A stretch of DNA of 64,000 nucleotides from Eremomyces bilateralis CBS 781.70 (taxonomy: Eukaryota > Ascomycota > Dothideomycetes > Eremomycetales > Eremomycetaceae). This document shows, in pieces, positions 45,737-58,584 of this stretch. Below the pieces are notes generated by a model that worked only from the letters and a program-made list of their open reading frames with translations, was not told the origin of the DNA and did no database searches. The stretch covers positions 250,678-314,677 of the forward strand of contig NW_022985088.1 of the NCBI RefSeq assembly GCF_010015585.1. Direction: 5' to 3'. The position numbers and the translations under genes were made by a program. The first letter of the stretch is position 1, and each line of letters starts with the position of its first letter.

Positions 45737-48097
45737 ATCGAAGGATCGGTCCGGATTCGAGGAGGCTAGATATATGTTCACGGCGGTCTCCTTCTGGGAA
45801 ATCTCGCGATATGGTCGGCGATAGGGAATTGCCCGGTAGAAAATGGTCGACGAAGTTTGCTGGCGCACGCAATCGGGTGTGCCCGTGTGGGGTGGTTTTC
45901 TTGATGATGGACTAATATCGGTAACTAGCAGGTGAGGGCTCAGTGGATGCCTAATCACCCGGGCTACAAGCCGGTAAGTCTAGACTCCGGACGCTATGGT
46001 GCATCGGGAAAGAATTACTCACAAGACAGTTGCCTGGTACAGTGTCTGTAGAGGAGCTTCGAGACGGTTTGATCAAGATGACTCAACTGGTCGGCGAACG
46101 GCGAGCGGGTAATCTGAAGAGTCGAGGCAAGTTCAGGCCGATGGTGGTGGGGAGTCGGAACTGAACGTGAAAGTCCAAGCCAGACTCTCAATCCGTATTC
46201 CTTCAACTGGTTTTATTAATAATATAGTCTCTAGGAACTCCGAGTGTGAGAGAGTCAGAAAACCGGATCAGGAGGGAGATGGAAGGCTGCAAATTTGGAC
46301 GTCTTGACCCTTTAGAGGAACTTGTCTATGTAACCGTCTGCGGCTCTGGCTCACTTCTCCATGATTGAACGCCAACTGGCACATCAACCGGAACATCAAC
46401 CGGACCATCAGCTTGATCATCAGCTTGATCATCCGTCCATCTGTCTGGGAGATTGGTGAACGCCCCCTTCTATGGCATTCCGTACAAGAGTTAATTATGA
46501 GCTATTACCGTCCTTATTTCCACGGCAATCCTTCCTGCTCGCATCCAGTATTGATCTCGTGTCTCCCCTCCAGCCCCTCCAACCCCCACCTGAAGCCTGA
46601 TGCTGTAATCCACCCTACATGTCCTGATAGGATCCATCATTGATGGGCCGACGCCGGACACCCTCCCCGCGGCTCTGCCCGAACATGACAGTGGGATGGT
46701 GGGGTGGTAGGATGGTGGGATTTGGGGAGTTCAACACCATTGCAAGTACCTGGCGATAGGTATTCGATGTTGGGACCAGTATTACTACTACGTAGTATGA
46801 CCTGAATCCATATGAGGATGAAGATGGTGGGATGAGGATGATTAGACTCCACCAGTAGTGTAACTTATTGTCCTCTCCGGGACACGTATAATCGCCATAC
46901 AATTGTATCCGGCGTTTGGAAGGCTCTCTTCGAATAAAACTTGACTCATCCGGAGGCCCCAGTGCTTCTCTTGAGTATTTATCTAGAAGTAGCCGTCCCG
47001 TACCGAACATGTTACCCCATCGTGCCCATGCAGCGGAGGGAATTTCCGGTCCCGCATGACGATACGGGGGAATTCGTATTCTGTAGATGTGAGATATAGA
47101 ACAACAGCACTGCAAGTCTGCAACGCAGCCAGAATTGATCCAGATATTTGATCCAGATATTTGATCCAGATCATTCCGTACAGCGTCACCTCCTCACTCC
47201 ATGGTACGTAGCGCATGGTAATTGGTAGTTTGGTACAACAGTGGACTTGCACGGCCCAAAAGTCAAGAGGGGAGGGAAATCCATCACCACGTCTCCGCTG
47301 CTTGTGGCACTGGTGGCTTTCTCAGCAACTTTCACCAGAATCGCAGCTTATTACACCACCACTGCCATCGGACATCGGTGCTCGAGATACTTAAGTAAGG
47401 TACCGACAGCTGCTTCGTAGTACTACAGATTACAGAACCGTCTCTCGCACTGCACCGCGGACTCCATCATCGGAATAATTCGCCTCTCCTCCTTCTCTTC
47501 CGCTTCCGCTTCCTCCTCCTGCATCACCGCCACCATCATCATTTCCGGGGTGTTTCGTAACAATATTCACCAAGGAGGTGCTGGCAAGTGCTCTTCTGAG
47601 TCTTCTTGCTTTCACGTTTCCTTTTCCATTTCCGGTTCCCTCCCACGGAGAATCCCCCAGTCTGCTGCATCGTCCTCCAATCCGTCCCTTCACATTCTTC
47701 GACCGTTCGACCACCCGACTTTCCACTGTCCCAACTTGTGTCGCCCAACACTCGGATCCTCACTTGGCTCATGGCGCTCGGCCTGTGTTGAGACTTCGGT
47801 GGGATGGACCTTACACCTTCGCGTCATCTGGAAAACCCATCTCCATTTGCTTCCAGGTACTGCTGAGTTCCTCCAATCTCATTTACCGCTTGTCAACTCC
47901 TCCACGCTTCTCTTCTTCTGCTTCATTGCAAACCGTAGTCGGTGGTCATCTTATCAAAGCCCGAAAGCTGGAAAGCTCTCGAGCTGCCTGGCTTAACTGG
48001 CTTTGATCGTCGAATTGCTGCCATAACACGGTTGCGATTGGACCGCACGCCCTGCTTCATGCTACATCTTTCTCTTATATCTTAAAACCCCATTCTC
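45737..48097. other. Intergenic, 2.4 kb
   Basis: It should contain the nma1 promoter on the left and the promoter and long pyrimidine-rich leader of the HECT ligase on the right (47430-48097). Open frames on both strands have no motif. Short tandem duplications occur near 46382-46430 (CATCAACCGGA and TCATCAGCTTGA words, two each) and at 47135-47172. Confidence 0.5.
47135..47172. repeat. Three tandem copies of a 13-bp unit
   Basis: TTGATCCAGATAT-type units follow one another with a 13-bp period. The region is non-coding and lies between nma1 and the HECT ligase gene. Confidence 0.8.
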
Positions 48098-51000
48098 ATG
48101 TCTCCAAGAGTCACTCGCTCTTCGGCGAGGCTCTCCGCAGGTTCTCATCCTTCCGAATCCACCCATCAGTCCCCGTCTGCACCACCCCCATCCCGACCGA
48201 CTTCGACTCGAAAGCGAAAGGCTTCCGCTCGTGATCCGACCCCAGAACCTTCATCGACCGAGAAGAGTTCATCTAGTCGGAAAGCGAAGCGGTCCAAAGT
48301 CGACACCGAACCTCCGGCTGCCGTGGCATCAAAATCAGGAACAAGGTCCGACAGGTCAAAGGCAATGACTGGTGCAGGGTACTGAATGACAACCTCCATT
48401 GAGTGCCGCCAAGAACTTGGAGAATCATGCTGACGGATGATAATGTGGTAGACCGTCAACGAACCCCAACTACAATCAACCCGAACAAACCCCTTCGAAT
48501 AATCGAGGGTCGATTTCCAAACGAAAGCAAAACCGTGGAAAGAAGCAAGGTACATCTCGATTTGATGGTGATGGATATTAGGAAGTCACTAAGGCCTGTT
48601 TAGAACTACCCAAGTCTCACATTAGTCCTCCAGCTCGCCGATCAAAAAAACCTGCCAAAGTGGATGGTGACAGCACTATGGATGAAGGCGAGGACCCATT
48701 AGATGCCATCATGGACACGACCACCGGGGCAGCATCCCAAAATAACGATCCCACCACCGACCCAGCACACGATGACCATGATGAGGACGACGATGACGAC
48801 GATGATCAGGATGATGATGAAGATCCCTTCGCCAGCGGGTTGCTCTCACGCCATCATCCCGGTCACCTTTCTAGCACACTTCGAGCGCTCACGGGAATTG
48901 TTGGGAACCAGATGTTGGGGGGAATGGGCTCCCGGCTTCGGGGCATCTTGGAAAACCTGCGCCAGAAGGACGATCCGTCGATGCAGTTGATCGCATTGCA
49001 AGATTTATCGGAGCTGTTACTTGTCTCCACCGAGGACAACCTTGCCGGGCATTTTCAAGTGGACGCGTTTGTCAAGGAGCTCATTACTTTGATGCAGCCG
49101 AGCGAGATGGGCGAGGAGAATCCAGAGATCATGCTTCTTGCCTGTCGTTGCATTGCCAACCTCATGGAAGCATTGCCTCAAGCCACTGCCACCGTCGCCT
49201 ACGAAGGAGCCATCCCCATCCTTTGTCAGAAATTATTGGAGATCCACTTCATCGATCTGGCTGAGCAAGCTTTGAGCACGCTGGAGAAAATCTCGGTCGA
49301 ATTCCCGGCAATGATTGTCCGTGAAGGCGGTCTCACCGCCTGCCTCTCCTACTTGGATTTCTTCGCCACCAGCACCCAACGAACGGCTGTCACCACCGCG
49401 GCGAACTGCTGCAGGAACATCCCACCCGAGGAATCATTCCCGGTGATTCGGGATGTGATGCCGATCCTCCAGAACGTGCTTAACAGCAGCGATCAACGAG
49501 TCCTGGAGCAAGGATGCAACTGCGTCTCTCGCATCGTCAAGAGCTATGCGGATCATTATTCCAAGTTGGAGGAGCTCATCAGCGACGAGCTTCTGCGGAC
49601 CGTGCTTCGACTTCTACTTCCCGGCAATACCAACCTCATCAGTCCGGGCATTCACACCGACCTCTTGAAAGTCCTGGCGATCACGGCCAAGGCTAGTCCC
49701 AAGCATTCGGCAGCGCTGTTCAAGATGAACGTGGTAGATACGCTCTATCAGATCTTGACCGGCGTCTCTCCACCCGGAGAGGATGAGAAAGACGTGGCGA
49801 CCAAGATCGATAGCGTTGTCATTATGCAAGCCTTAATCCACCGCCCCCGCGACCAAATCGTCGAGACTCTCAACGTGATTTGCGAACTCCTTCCCGATAT
49901 TTGGGGCACCGATCTAACATTCCTGAAATACATCACTCCTGCAGGGTATCCCAACGGCAGGTTCTTTGTCCACAACCACGAGTCCAAGTTGAACGCGAAC
50001 GAGAAGCGGATGAAGCTTTTGGAGGGATGCAAGAAGGATGTTCACCGATTCGCCGTGATCCTCTTGCCAACTCTGACAGACGCCTACTCCAGCACGGTCA
50101 ATCCACAGGTCCGAGAACGTGTTCTTACCGCTCACCTGAAAATGCTGTCCAATCTAGACACCGACATTTTGCACGACGCCCTTCGTTCCGTCCCGTACGC
50201 GTCGTTCCTCGCATCCATGCTGACGCAGCTTGACAATCCTAGCCTGATCACTTATGCCCTTCAGGCGGCCGAGCTGCTCTTGAAGCGGTTGGAATCGGTG
50301 TATCGTTATCACTTCTACCGAGAGGGCGTGATGTCCGAAATCGCCAAACTGGCTAATCGCCCTTCCACGTCGGCGGAGAAGTCCTCTGGGAGTCAACCGA
50401 CGCCTATGGATATCGAGCCTGTTCCACAATCCAGTACGGGGTCTCAAGAACATTCCGAAAACGAGGAAGCCCAGGGGTTCGGATACGATCATTCCGAGGA
50501 CGAGGACGACGACGAAGAGGACGAGGATGAAGGGGACGATCATGATGACAATGATACTGAGTCGGACGGATCGAGTTCTGAAGAGGATGATTACTCTCGA
50601 GAACATCATCCTTCGCAGAGTGATGACGAGAAAATCACGGAGCGCGCCAAGAAATTCCTCGAGATCCACGAGACAAACCAATCTATGTCCGTGAAGGCGA
50701 AGGCGTCCAGTATCCTTGAAGATCTGGCCAAGCTTGCGCAACAAATCCGTCAACAATACCTCGAGCATGGACAGCAAACGAACGAGAACGTGTTCGAACG
50801 CCTTGCAATATACTTTGACATCAAGTCCCCGAAAAGTATCACGAGCTATGAGCTTCTTACCTCCGATATTGTCCAAGTCCTTTTGGATGTTATGTCTCAA
50901 CCCCAGAGTATTCCTGGTGTTGACGCCCGTACCGACTTCCTACACTCGTTCATGAGGTCATCACCGCAATTGCGGACCGGAAGCAAAGGCGGCTACGCTT

Positions 51001-53813
51001 CGACCCCTTTCAGTTCTCTCGTCCAGAAATTGCAGGACCTACTGAGCCGTGCCGAGCATTTCGAAGTCTTCACGGTTCCGACATCGGACAGTAGTAGACA
51101 TACCGCAGCCTCGATGCTGGCCAAACAGCTGCGTCTGCGACTTATGGCGGATGATGAGTCCGGTATTCCATCCCATTTCCGCAATATCATGGTCAACATA
51201 CATGCCATCGCGACCTTCAAAGGCCTTGACGATTACCTTCGACCACGCATTGCCCTTGCCGAACGGCCCAAAGGCACGAAAGGACGAGAAAGCATGACGA
51301 ATGCCCTGGCAGCATATGCGGCGGCCATGTCTGGGCGAGATCCATTCGGGGCTGGCAATACACATCGACGAGATCCTTTGCCGCCCGCGGTCCCGACTCC
51401 AGGGGATTTCACGAACCGACAGATCACAAAACATCAAAGTAAATCGAGGTCCAAACACGACGAGCAGAAGAACGCGCAATCTGGCTCCAGCTCCACGCCC
51501 ACCACCAAATCCTCAGGCATCCGGAGATCCACCCGCAAGTCCAATTCCGGGAGTCTCCCCAGCCGACCGGTTGCTCCAGTCATGCCGGACGAAAATCTGC
51601 AAGACACCCTCGAATGTGCCGATGAAGCACCACTGTCCGAAGACGAGGAAATGGACGAAAACAGCGAATTGGATAATATTCTCGGGGGTATCGAAGACGA
51701 CGACGATGACGACGACGAAGCAGATCCCTCCGCTGTCAACATGGAAGTGGCTCCGACAGGCAAGGTGACTGCTCGCAGAGAAGATGGTACAAGGATTGCA
51801 ACGCCGGTCTCCACATCTTCGAAGCGAGCACCCTCTGCTCGAGTGCCTTCCACGCAGCGCCTTCTTAGCACCAATTCTCCTTCCGCAAGTCGACCGAGTT
51901 CGTATCTTTCTGCCGTTCAAGCTATGGTGAACGACTGGCATATCGAATTCTCCATCAACGATCAGCCGATCACCCATGGGACCACGATCTACCGCGCGGT
52001 ACATTTTAACCAGGGGCAACCAACCGAAGTCTCTTCGAAGACCATGTGGCATGCCACGCATCAAATCAAGTTCAAGCGCGTTGCTGGTCCACCGCCCCCG
52101 GAGACAACAGCGGCGACACCCCCCCCTGAGTCATCCACCACCGATTCCGGAGTTCCCATGTGCCTTGAAAAGAACCCAGTGGCGTCCACGATCCTCCGTT
52201 TCCTGAACATTCTCCATGGGTTGAATGCCAACATTGAAGACGTCGTGTCAGAAACCAAAGACCAGGCGAGAATCACGTCCGAGCCCCTGTCCCAGTTCGT
52301 GAACACGAAGCTCACCGCGAAGATGAATCGACAACTCGAGGAGCCTCTCATTGTGGCGAGTGCTTGCTTGCCTAGCTGGAGCACCGACCTTGCTCGATAT
52401 TATCCGTTCCTTTTGCCATTCGAAACACGCCACCTGTTCTTGCAATCCACTTCCTTCGGTTACTCTCGTTCTATGAACCGATGGCAAAACGCTCAAGCCA
52501 TGTCCGAATCCCGAAACGATCGCCATCGTGATGAACGGCCATTCTTGGGCCGCCTTCAACGCCAGAAGGTGCGCATCTCCCGCCAGAAGATCCTCGAATC
52601 TGCTCTCAAGGTTATGGACATGTACGGGTCGTCTCCTAGTATTCTTGAGGTCGAATATTTCGACGAAGTCGGTACTGGTCTCGGTCCCACTCTAGAATTC
52701 TATTCCACCATCTCCAAAGAGTTCGCAAAGAAACGTCTCAAGCTTTGGCGAGAGAATGATGCCAACGAAAAGGACGAGTATGCGTTTGGCAAGCAGGGCC
52801 TCTTCCCGGCGCCAATGAGTGGCGAGCAATCCGAGTCGGATAATGGCAAACGTATCCTTCAACTTTTCAAGTCTCTCGGCAAGTTCGTTGCGCGTTCCAT
52901 GCTCGACTCTCGCATCATCGACATCTCCTTCAACCCCACTTTCTTCCGTATCGGAGAGGAAGACGTCGCAGTCACTCCCTCGTTAGGGGCCGTTAGTTTG
53001 GTGGACAACGATTTAGCGAACTCTTTGAAGCTGCTCAAGAAATTCGCCAGTGCGAAGAAACACATTGATGAGGATGGCAATCTCAACCCCGCGCTGAAGG
53101 TCGAGGCTATTCAGAATATTGAGATTAACGGCGCCCGTGTGGAGGATCTCGCGCTCGACTTCACACTTCCTGGCTACGACATTGAGCTCCTCTCCAACGG
53201 GCGCGACATTCCGGTCACCATCGACAATGTTGGCATGTATCTGGAGAAAGTCATAGACTTCACTCTCGGATCTGGAGTCCGTCGTCAAGTGGAGGCATTC
53301 CGCCAGGGATTCTCTCAGGTGTTTCCCTATTCCTCCCTTCGGGCATTTACTCCCGATGAACTGGTCATGTTGTTCGGTAGACTTGACGAGGATTGGTCGC
53401 TCGAGACCCTCATGGATTCGATCAAGGCAGATCACGGGTTCAATCTCGACAGCAAGAGCGTCCGCAACTTACTCCAGATCATGAGCCAGTTCTCCCCGAA
53501 TCAACGCCGGAACTTCTTGCAATTCGTGACTGGTAGCCCGAAGTTGCCGATCGGAGGTAAGTGAAAGACCGAATCCATGTCATTTTCTCGACGTTCCTTG
53601 CTAACCTCACTTGTAGGATTCAAGAGTCTCACACCAATGTTCACCGTGGTCTGCAAACCGAGCGAGCCACCTTTCGCCTCCGATGATTATCTCCCGAGCG
53701 TCATGACTTGCGTCAACTACCTCAAACTTCCGGACTACACGACCATCGACATCATGGATGGGAAGCTCAGAATGGCCATTGCTGAAGGTCAAGGTGCATT
53801 CCACCTTTCTTAG
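48098..53813 (+). CDS. ufd4: HECT-type E3 ubiquitin ligase of the TRIP12/Ufd4 class
   Basis: Main exon ends at 53556; the last exon is 53617-53813; the first exon starts at 48098 ([16 protein letters not shown]). The first intron is uncertain: 48372-48603 and 48376-48625 both keep frame (about 1,800 aa). Order: a basic, Ser-rich N-terminus; an acidic run at about 120-150; armadillo-like helices starting [20 protein letters not shown], with [20 protein letters not shown]; a second acidic region (about 660-700); then the C-terminal HECT domain ([19 protein letters not shown] onward). The catalytic Cys lies in [19 protein letters not shown], with the family-typical end GQGAFHLS. In yeast and animals this class acts in the ubiquitin-fusion degradation pathway; targets here are inferred only. 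The catalytic Cys sits in the last exon. Confidence 0.93.
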
Positions 53814-55613
53814 AGCAGGTGACCGTGTCGGCCAGCTCTATCATTCACTCATCAACTCGCACTGGATGGAAGCTTCGATCTGACCAACCATGGTCATACC
53901 CGGAATCAGGATTAGTGGCATAGGGAAACTTGTCATATGGATGGGTGTAGTATTTTCTTTCCCCAAAAAATTGACGATGAGAACATGCGGTTTACCTCTG
54001 AAATAGCATTAGTGGCGTCACACATTCGCCTGGTATGGTATGGCTTTGACAAATTGCATTTGCGGTGTCGCATTAAGACTGGAAAAGGGGACCACTTCCA
54101 TAACTAAGGGCTGGTTCTTCAGCCCACCTTAGCATAGGTAATGGATCAATCAAAATGAAATGTATTAGACTTCAGATGGTGATGCTAAGTGATTGGGAGT
54201 TCCTACTTTACCCATAGGTCAAGTACATAGAGTAGGACCTTGATGGTCAACTCATATTGTAACCTGTACTAGTTAGTTAGGATTTTATGATTAATCGTAC
54301 ATATATCCGTAGTGTTTTATGGGCCAGCCACAGCACACTCCTGAGGCAAAAAAACGAGAGTAAAAGGCAAGGGCTAAAAAACAAAAACATACGGCAATGG
54401 GAGTTCCCCTAAACTCTCAGCTGTACAAAGGCGTCAAAATAAGAGGGCCAATACCGCCGAAAGACGAGGGCCCGTCGAAAACACCCTCTCTGCCATCATT
54501 ATTCTAATGATTGTAAAGATGCTGTTTCCCCCACAAAGAGACCCGTAGAGTAGATCTATGTAGACCAAGACGGTAGGATTCCCTAAAGATATTGCCATGG
54601 ATCGCGCACCGTCGGCTTTCTTCACTTTCGCTGCTCTGTTGTTCGCTCTATATGGATATCCTCTGAAAGCTTTGCGCTTCGCTTTTCCATTTATCGGCCC
54701 TTTAAGGCATCATGCGTCCATGTGTGCGAGAGAGGATATCATTATTTTTTTGGGGTTTTTGACTCTTGTCTTCAGCTAAATCTTCCGTCAGACTGAGCAC
54801 ACTATTGCTGCTGTGCTTCAGGTCACGCATGGCTCTTGCTTAGACTTGGGAGTGCACCAAGAGGCGAGACTCCCGACGAATTCCAACATATTTCCATATT
54901 AAGAAACAAATGAAGAATTTTGGTGTGCGATCGTGGACTAATAAGTGCTCATATCCATAATGCTTCCATATCTATATAATAATAATGCATAGTTTGTCTA
55001 CAAGAGAACCCTTGCTTTGGCTGTTTCAAGCAACTCGTACATGACATTTTGCCGTCGCATGACGAAATTGGAATTGTAGTACAATGTTGTCTTCAAGGCA
55101 CGCCTCCAGTCATTGCAAAGATGGAGCAACAGTTTACAAACTCACCAGGATAAATGAGGACAATGTACAGTAATGTTTGTTTTTATAGTTAAAGTCATCT
55201 GAAAACCGGAAATGGGGCACTTTCGAAGGGCCCATTCAGGATCATTAATGTCGTCCAGCACTGATGGTAGTCTCGCCCTCCCTCGCTGATATGCCCAACA
55301 GCATACTCTGCTAGACCGGCGACTCCCCTGTACATTCCAACCTTCAATTTTCCTTGCCGATGCATGCTTGTCCAGTGAAAACCCCATCAACCTGACTGCC
55401 CTGTCGTTCGTGAGAGAATCCCCAAGGCGAGTGCCTCGCCGGGATCCCAATGACATTTCCGTCAGAACTGTCACGGTTTCTCGATGTTTAGAGCGCCACG
55501 ATTCCGGCGCGCATCGAGTCCACCGCAACCATGCACGACGGCTTCCTGCAGAAAGGTGACGCTGAAGTCGAGTCCCAAACGCCTTCCAATGATTTTTACA
55601 ATAACCCCGCAGC
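53814..55613. other. Intergenic, 1.8 kb, with a dispersed repeat copy
   Basis: It starts with the 3' flank of the HECT ligase gene. Copy A of a diverged repeat is at 54394-54532 (separate entry). Open frames such as 54597-54779 (plus) and 55142-55660 (minus) have no family. No RNA gene was seen. Confidence 0.5.
54394..54532 (+). repeat. Dispersed repeat, copy A
   Basis: This ~140-bp segment matches 62833-62972 in the same orientation at roughly three quarters identity by eye. Both share CAATGGGAGTTCCCC exactly, then CTCTC, AGAGGGYCAATACC, GTCGAAA, ACNCTCTCTGC and TTGTAAAKATGCYGTTTC. The similarity fades beyond both ends. The origin is unknown: it could be an old small transposon, or the promoter and start of a duplicated gene, since each copy has an ATG just before the shared GTAAA word. 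Confidence 0.75.
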
Positions 55614-56990
55614 TCAAGACGATTGACTGCTAGGCCCACGGATGTCAGTCCGGACTTCATTCTGGATATCGGTCTTAAAAATCCACTCCTGACTCTCGTC
55701 GTCGCTAATATTCCTCAACGTTCTGGTCTTTGTCGGCGCGGGCGATGCCTTCATTTCTACATCGAGTGTTACATGGATATCGCGGTATCCGGCGTTACGG
55801 CTCTGTTGTGACGAGAGAGGACCACTGTAGCCGAGATCAGTGTGTCGACGACCAGAGGGTGCAGTGCTGGGGTGGTCGCTGGAGCCTATTAGGGTTGGGA
55901 AAAGTTTGCGTATAACCGGGCGGATGCCGGGGAGACAGCCGCAGATGATCCCGAGGCAGATTTCGACGTCGGAGATGACGTACACAATAGTGGAATTGTC
56001 TAAATGGTCAGCATTACGATCGACAGAAAGGCATGTAACGGTGCCAATTCACATACACGCGACGTCCCAGGAGCGAAAGTATTTGACCATATATACTACT
56101 CGAACGACACTTCCGATACAGACGCTAATGCGAGTCAGCAATGCAGGAAACCCATCATATTGGCACAACTGACATGACGCCTAAGCTGAAAGATATTATC
56201 AGCCAAACCCGTTTGTTAAGGCTCATTTTAATGTTCCAGAGGTAGTAAACAGGCCAGAGGAAGACCAGACAGTCCGTAAAGGAATTCATACTCGTCGTTG
56301 TAATAATAAATACTTCCAAATTGATACAATGTCTAATAGGCCTGAAAAGATTCCAGGTGTCTGACATAGGCCTAGAAAGCGTCAGAGTTCGATATATAAG
56401 GCAGGTTAACGACCAATATAGACGGATTGCGACTTACCAACATTGGAACAACGATGTTAGAGAGCAGATAACTCCCCATGCGGCCACAACAACGATACAG
56501 ATATAGTTGAACTGTGAATTTGTGCGCGATGGGAATATGCGAAGATACGTCAAGCAGATGGAAATCTTCGTCAACGCTGCCGCTGGACCGAACACAACTT
56601 GCGTGACAATTCCCCATTTGGCTATTAATGGGAGCCATTCCAATTTGACGTCGTAGAGGTGGCGTCCGTAGCCCGCTTTCAACTCCATTATATGTACTAT
56701 TGCTATTCCCATTGCGAATATCTAATACGCTGTCAGCTTTCCCTTCGGAAAAGTCATCGATATGGATAAATATTTCGACTCACATATGCCAGAAGCATAG
56801 TCCAATCATCCAATCCTAGAGCATTGCGAACTACCACGAACCGCGAATAGAACCGACATGAGATGAATATCGTGGCCAGGATCATCAGAGTGATACCAAC
56901 GCCCCATACGACGGGATCGAGCACATCGCGCGGATTGTCATAGTTCGGCTCTGGCCAAGTGGCGATGTCCTCTAGGGTCGGTGTTGCCAT
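55614..56990 (-). CDS. Rhodopsin-domain integral membrane protein (Pth11-like)
   Basis: Five exons, 56990-56784, 56721-56438, 56371-56174, 56124-56057 and 55999-55614, giving 380 aa. Seven hydrophobic helices fit the fungal rhodopsin domain (DUF3112/Pth11-like, no CFEM). Examples are VVWGVGITLMILATIFISCR, then RFVVVRNALGLDDWTMLLAY, KISICLTYLRIFPSR, TTTSMNSFTDCLVFLWPVYY and SFSLGVIVCIGSVVRVVYMV. The splice that joins SLGV to IVCIGS uses GTCAGT and is fixed by phase and helix continuity. The conserved DD (LGLDDW) and the NST before helix 7 are present. The C-terminal ~110 residues are cytoplasmic and polar. Related proteins are candidate surface or host sensors; no ligand can be inferred. Confidence 0.87.
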
Positions 56991-58584
56991 GGTTGACGGG
57001 ATTCAAACGATGACCTGGCAATTAATGCAGACTCAACGAGAATACAGAGGATGTCGACGATTGTTCGGAACGGGTGTCACCATCATTGGGATTCCAACTT
57101 TAGCAAGTTGTCTCGCGGGCGCATCGGCGTGCATGAAATCGAACTGTTGTGGAAGATCGGACTAGATCAGATCGAATGAATGTAGGCACCGATAGGAGGT
57201 ATATCAAGTCCGCATCAATTTGTTCTGGGTTGTTGGACTAAAACTTCTAACCAGCATCATTACTCATTCGCAGCCACGGCGCGGCTGAGACTCGCTTTTG
57301 AGTCGAGTACGAAGAAAAGTCGAATGGACGAACGGGTCAACCCTGGTTGTATAGGGGAGGAATTCGGGATAGGAAGAGCGCATCCCGTTCAACGCTGGAG
57401 CTGACCAATGAACGGGGAGTTTTCGACAACTGGGAAGACGTGATGCATCATCTTCACTACCAAGGCAATGCTCGGCAGGGTAATATCCTTGCGTTCGATA
57501 TGTAGACACCTGGATGGTGAAACCATTTTCAACCTTCAATGAGAATGTGTAAGAGTTCGCCAACAATTGGATTGGAAAGAGGAAAACATCATCGATTTGC
57601 AGAAGGAAAAGAAGGGAAGAAGAGAAGAAGATCTCTCTTTCCCTGTGTAGTTCTATTTGCACTATGAGCGCCGTGCAGATCTGTTGCCCATTCACTCGTA
57701 ACAGAGGCCACAATGCCACGAGGCAAACCCCCTGCAGTGGGAAGAAATTGAGTTACGATCCCTGGCACCCCACACCACCACCACCACAGGCATGTGCAGG
57801 ATGTCTGAAAAGCTCAAAAGCAGCATAACTAGTTAAAGGTAGTAGACTAAGTTAGTTATACCATTGCCGAATTAGGAAAATTACCAGACGCGTGACTTAA
57901 TAAATTCTCCGCCACGCTCGACCACTATCCTACCAGCGCAGCACCTTTTCGCCATCATTACGGTTGTCGTAGAATACGGAAAAGTGGGATTTATTGGTTG
58001 TACACAGTATATTCCTGACGTTTAATTGGTTAATATAGCATATTTGGACGGAAATCCATTGAAAATTAAGTGCTGTAGAATAAGTTGAAGATAGTCCAAT
58101 ATTGGTGGTTGACGTACAGAGTAATATGGTAGTTGGGAGAATGCCAAGTGTTAGGATTTGGAATGCCTGAATTCTGAAGAGCTCAATCTTCTAAGAATGG
58201 AATATCTGCAGAGGCTCAATCTGTAACGCAGAGGTAAAGAGACGATCAATAGCAATAAGGGTAGAATGTTATAATATGAAACTGTTCCCAAGGGACTGTT
58301 CAAAGGTCTGTAGAACTTTGCGTTGTGTTGTAATTAAAACCAAATAACTGTAACTACAGAACCGCTCCTTATATACTCTAATCCTCCTGCCTATCCGTTT
58401 GTAGCACATTCCTACCTTTGTCTTATAGGGAAGTGTTCTTCCCTTTATCTCTTTATCTAACTCGTACAAAGGAAAGGTCCGTTTTCAGCCTAATTGGAGG
58501 TAAGATACCAAAGCACCATGGCGCCAACAAGGTTGCTAACAGAGATTGACCATATTGTTGAAATGGTAATCCAAACACCAAGAA
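56991..58584. other. Intergenic, 1.6 kb
   Basis: It contains the promoter of the rhodopsin-domain gene and a candidate solo LTR (separate entry). A 151-codon minus-strand frame (57264-57719) has no motif. The 57,830-58,120 part is AT-rich. Confidence 0.5.
58149..58541 (-). mobile_element. Candidate solo LTR, possibly Ty1/copia-type
   Basis: A 393-bp segment is bounded by TGTTAG...CTAACA. Read on the minus strand it has a TATATAAGG box and an AT-rich part near the end, as an LTR would. No clear target-site duplication flanks it, and no second copy is in the window, so the call is tentative. It would be an old fossil. Confidence 0.35.

Noticed and set aside
46615-47115. 166-codon minus-strand frame between nma1 and the HECT ligase
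   Set aside because: Low-complexity, no family signature, and it does not fit a start context or introns.
47430-48097. Long overlapping plus-strand frames just upstream of the HECT ligase start
   Set aside because: Several frames are open at once in pyrimidine-rich DNA, which is expected of a leader rather than of a coding exon.
57264-57719. 151-codon minus-strand frame upstream of the rhodopsin-domain gene
   Set aside because: No domain or splice pattern; it probably lies in promoter or leader sequence.
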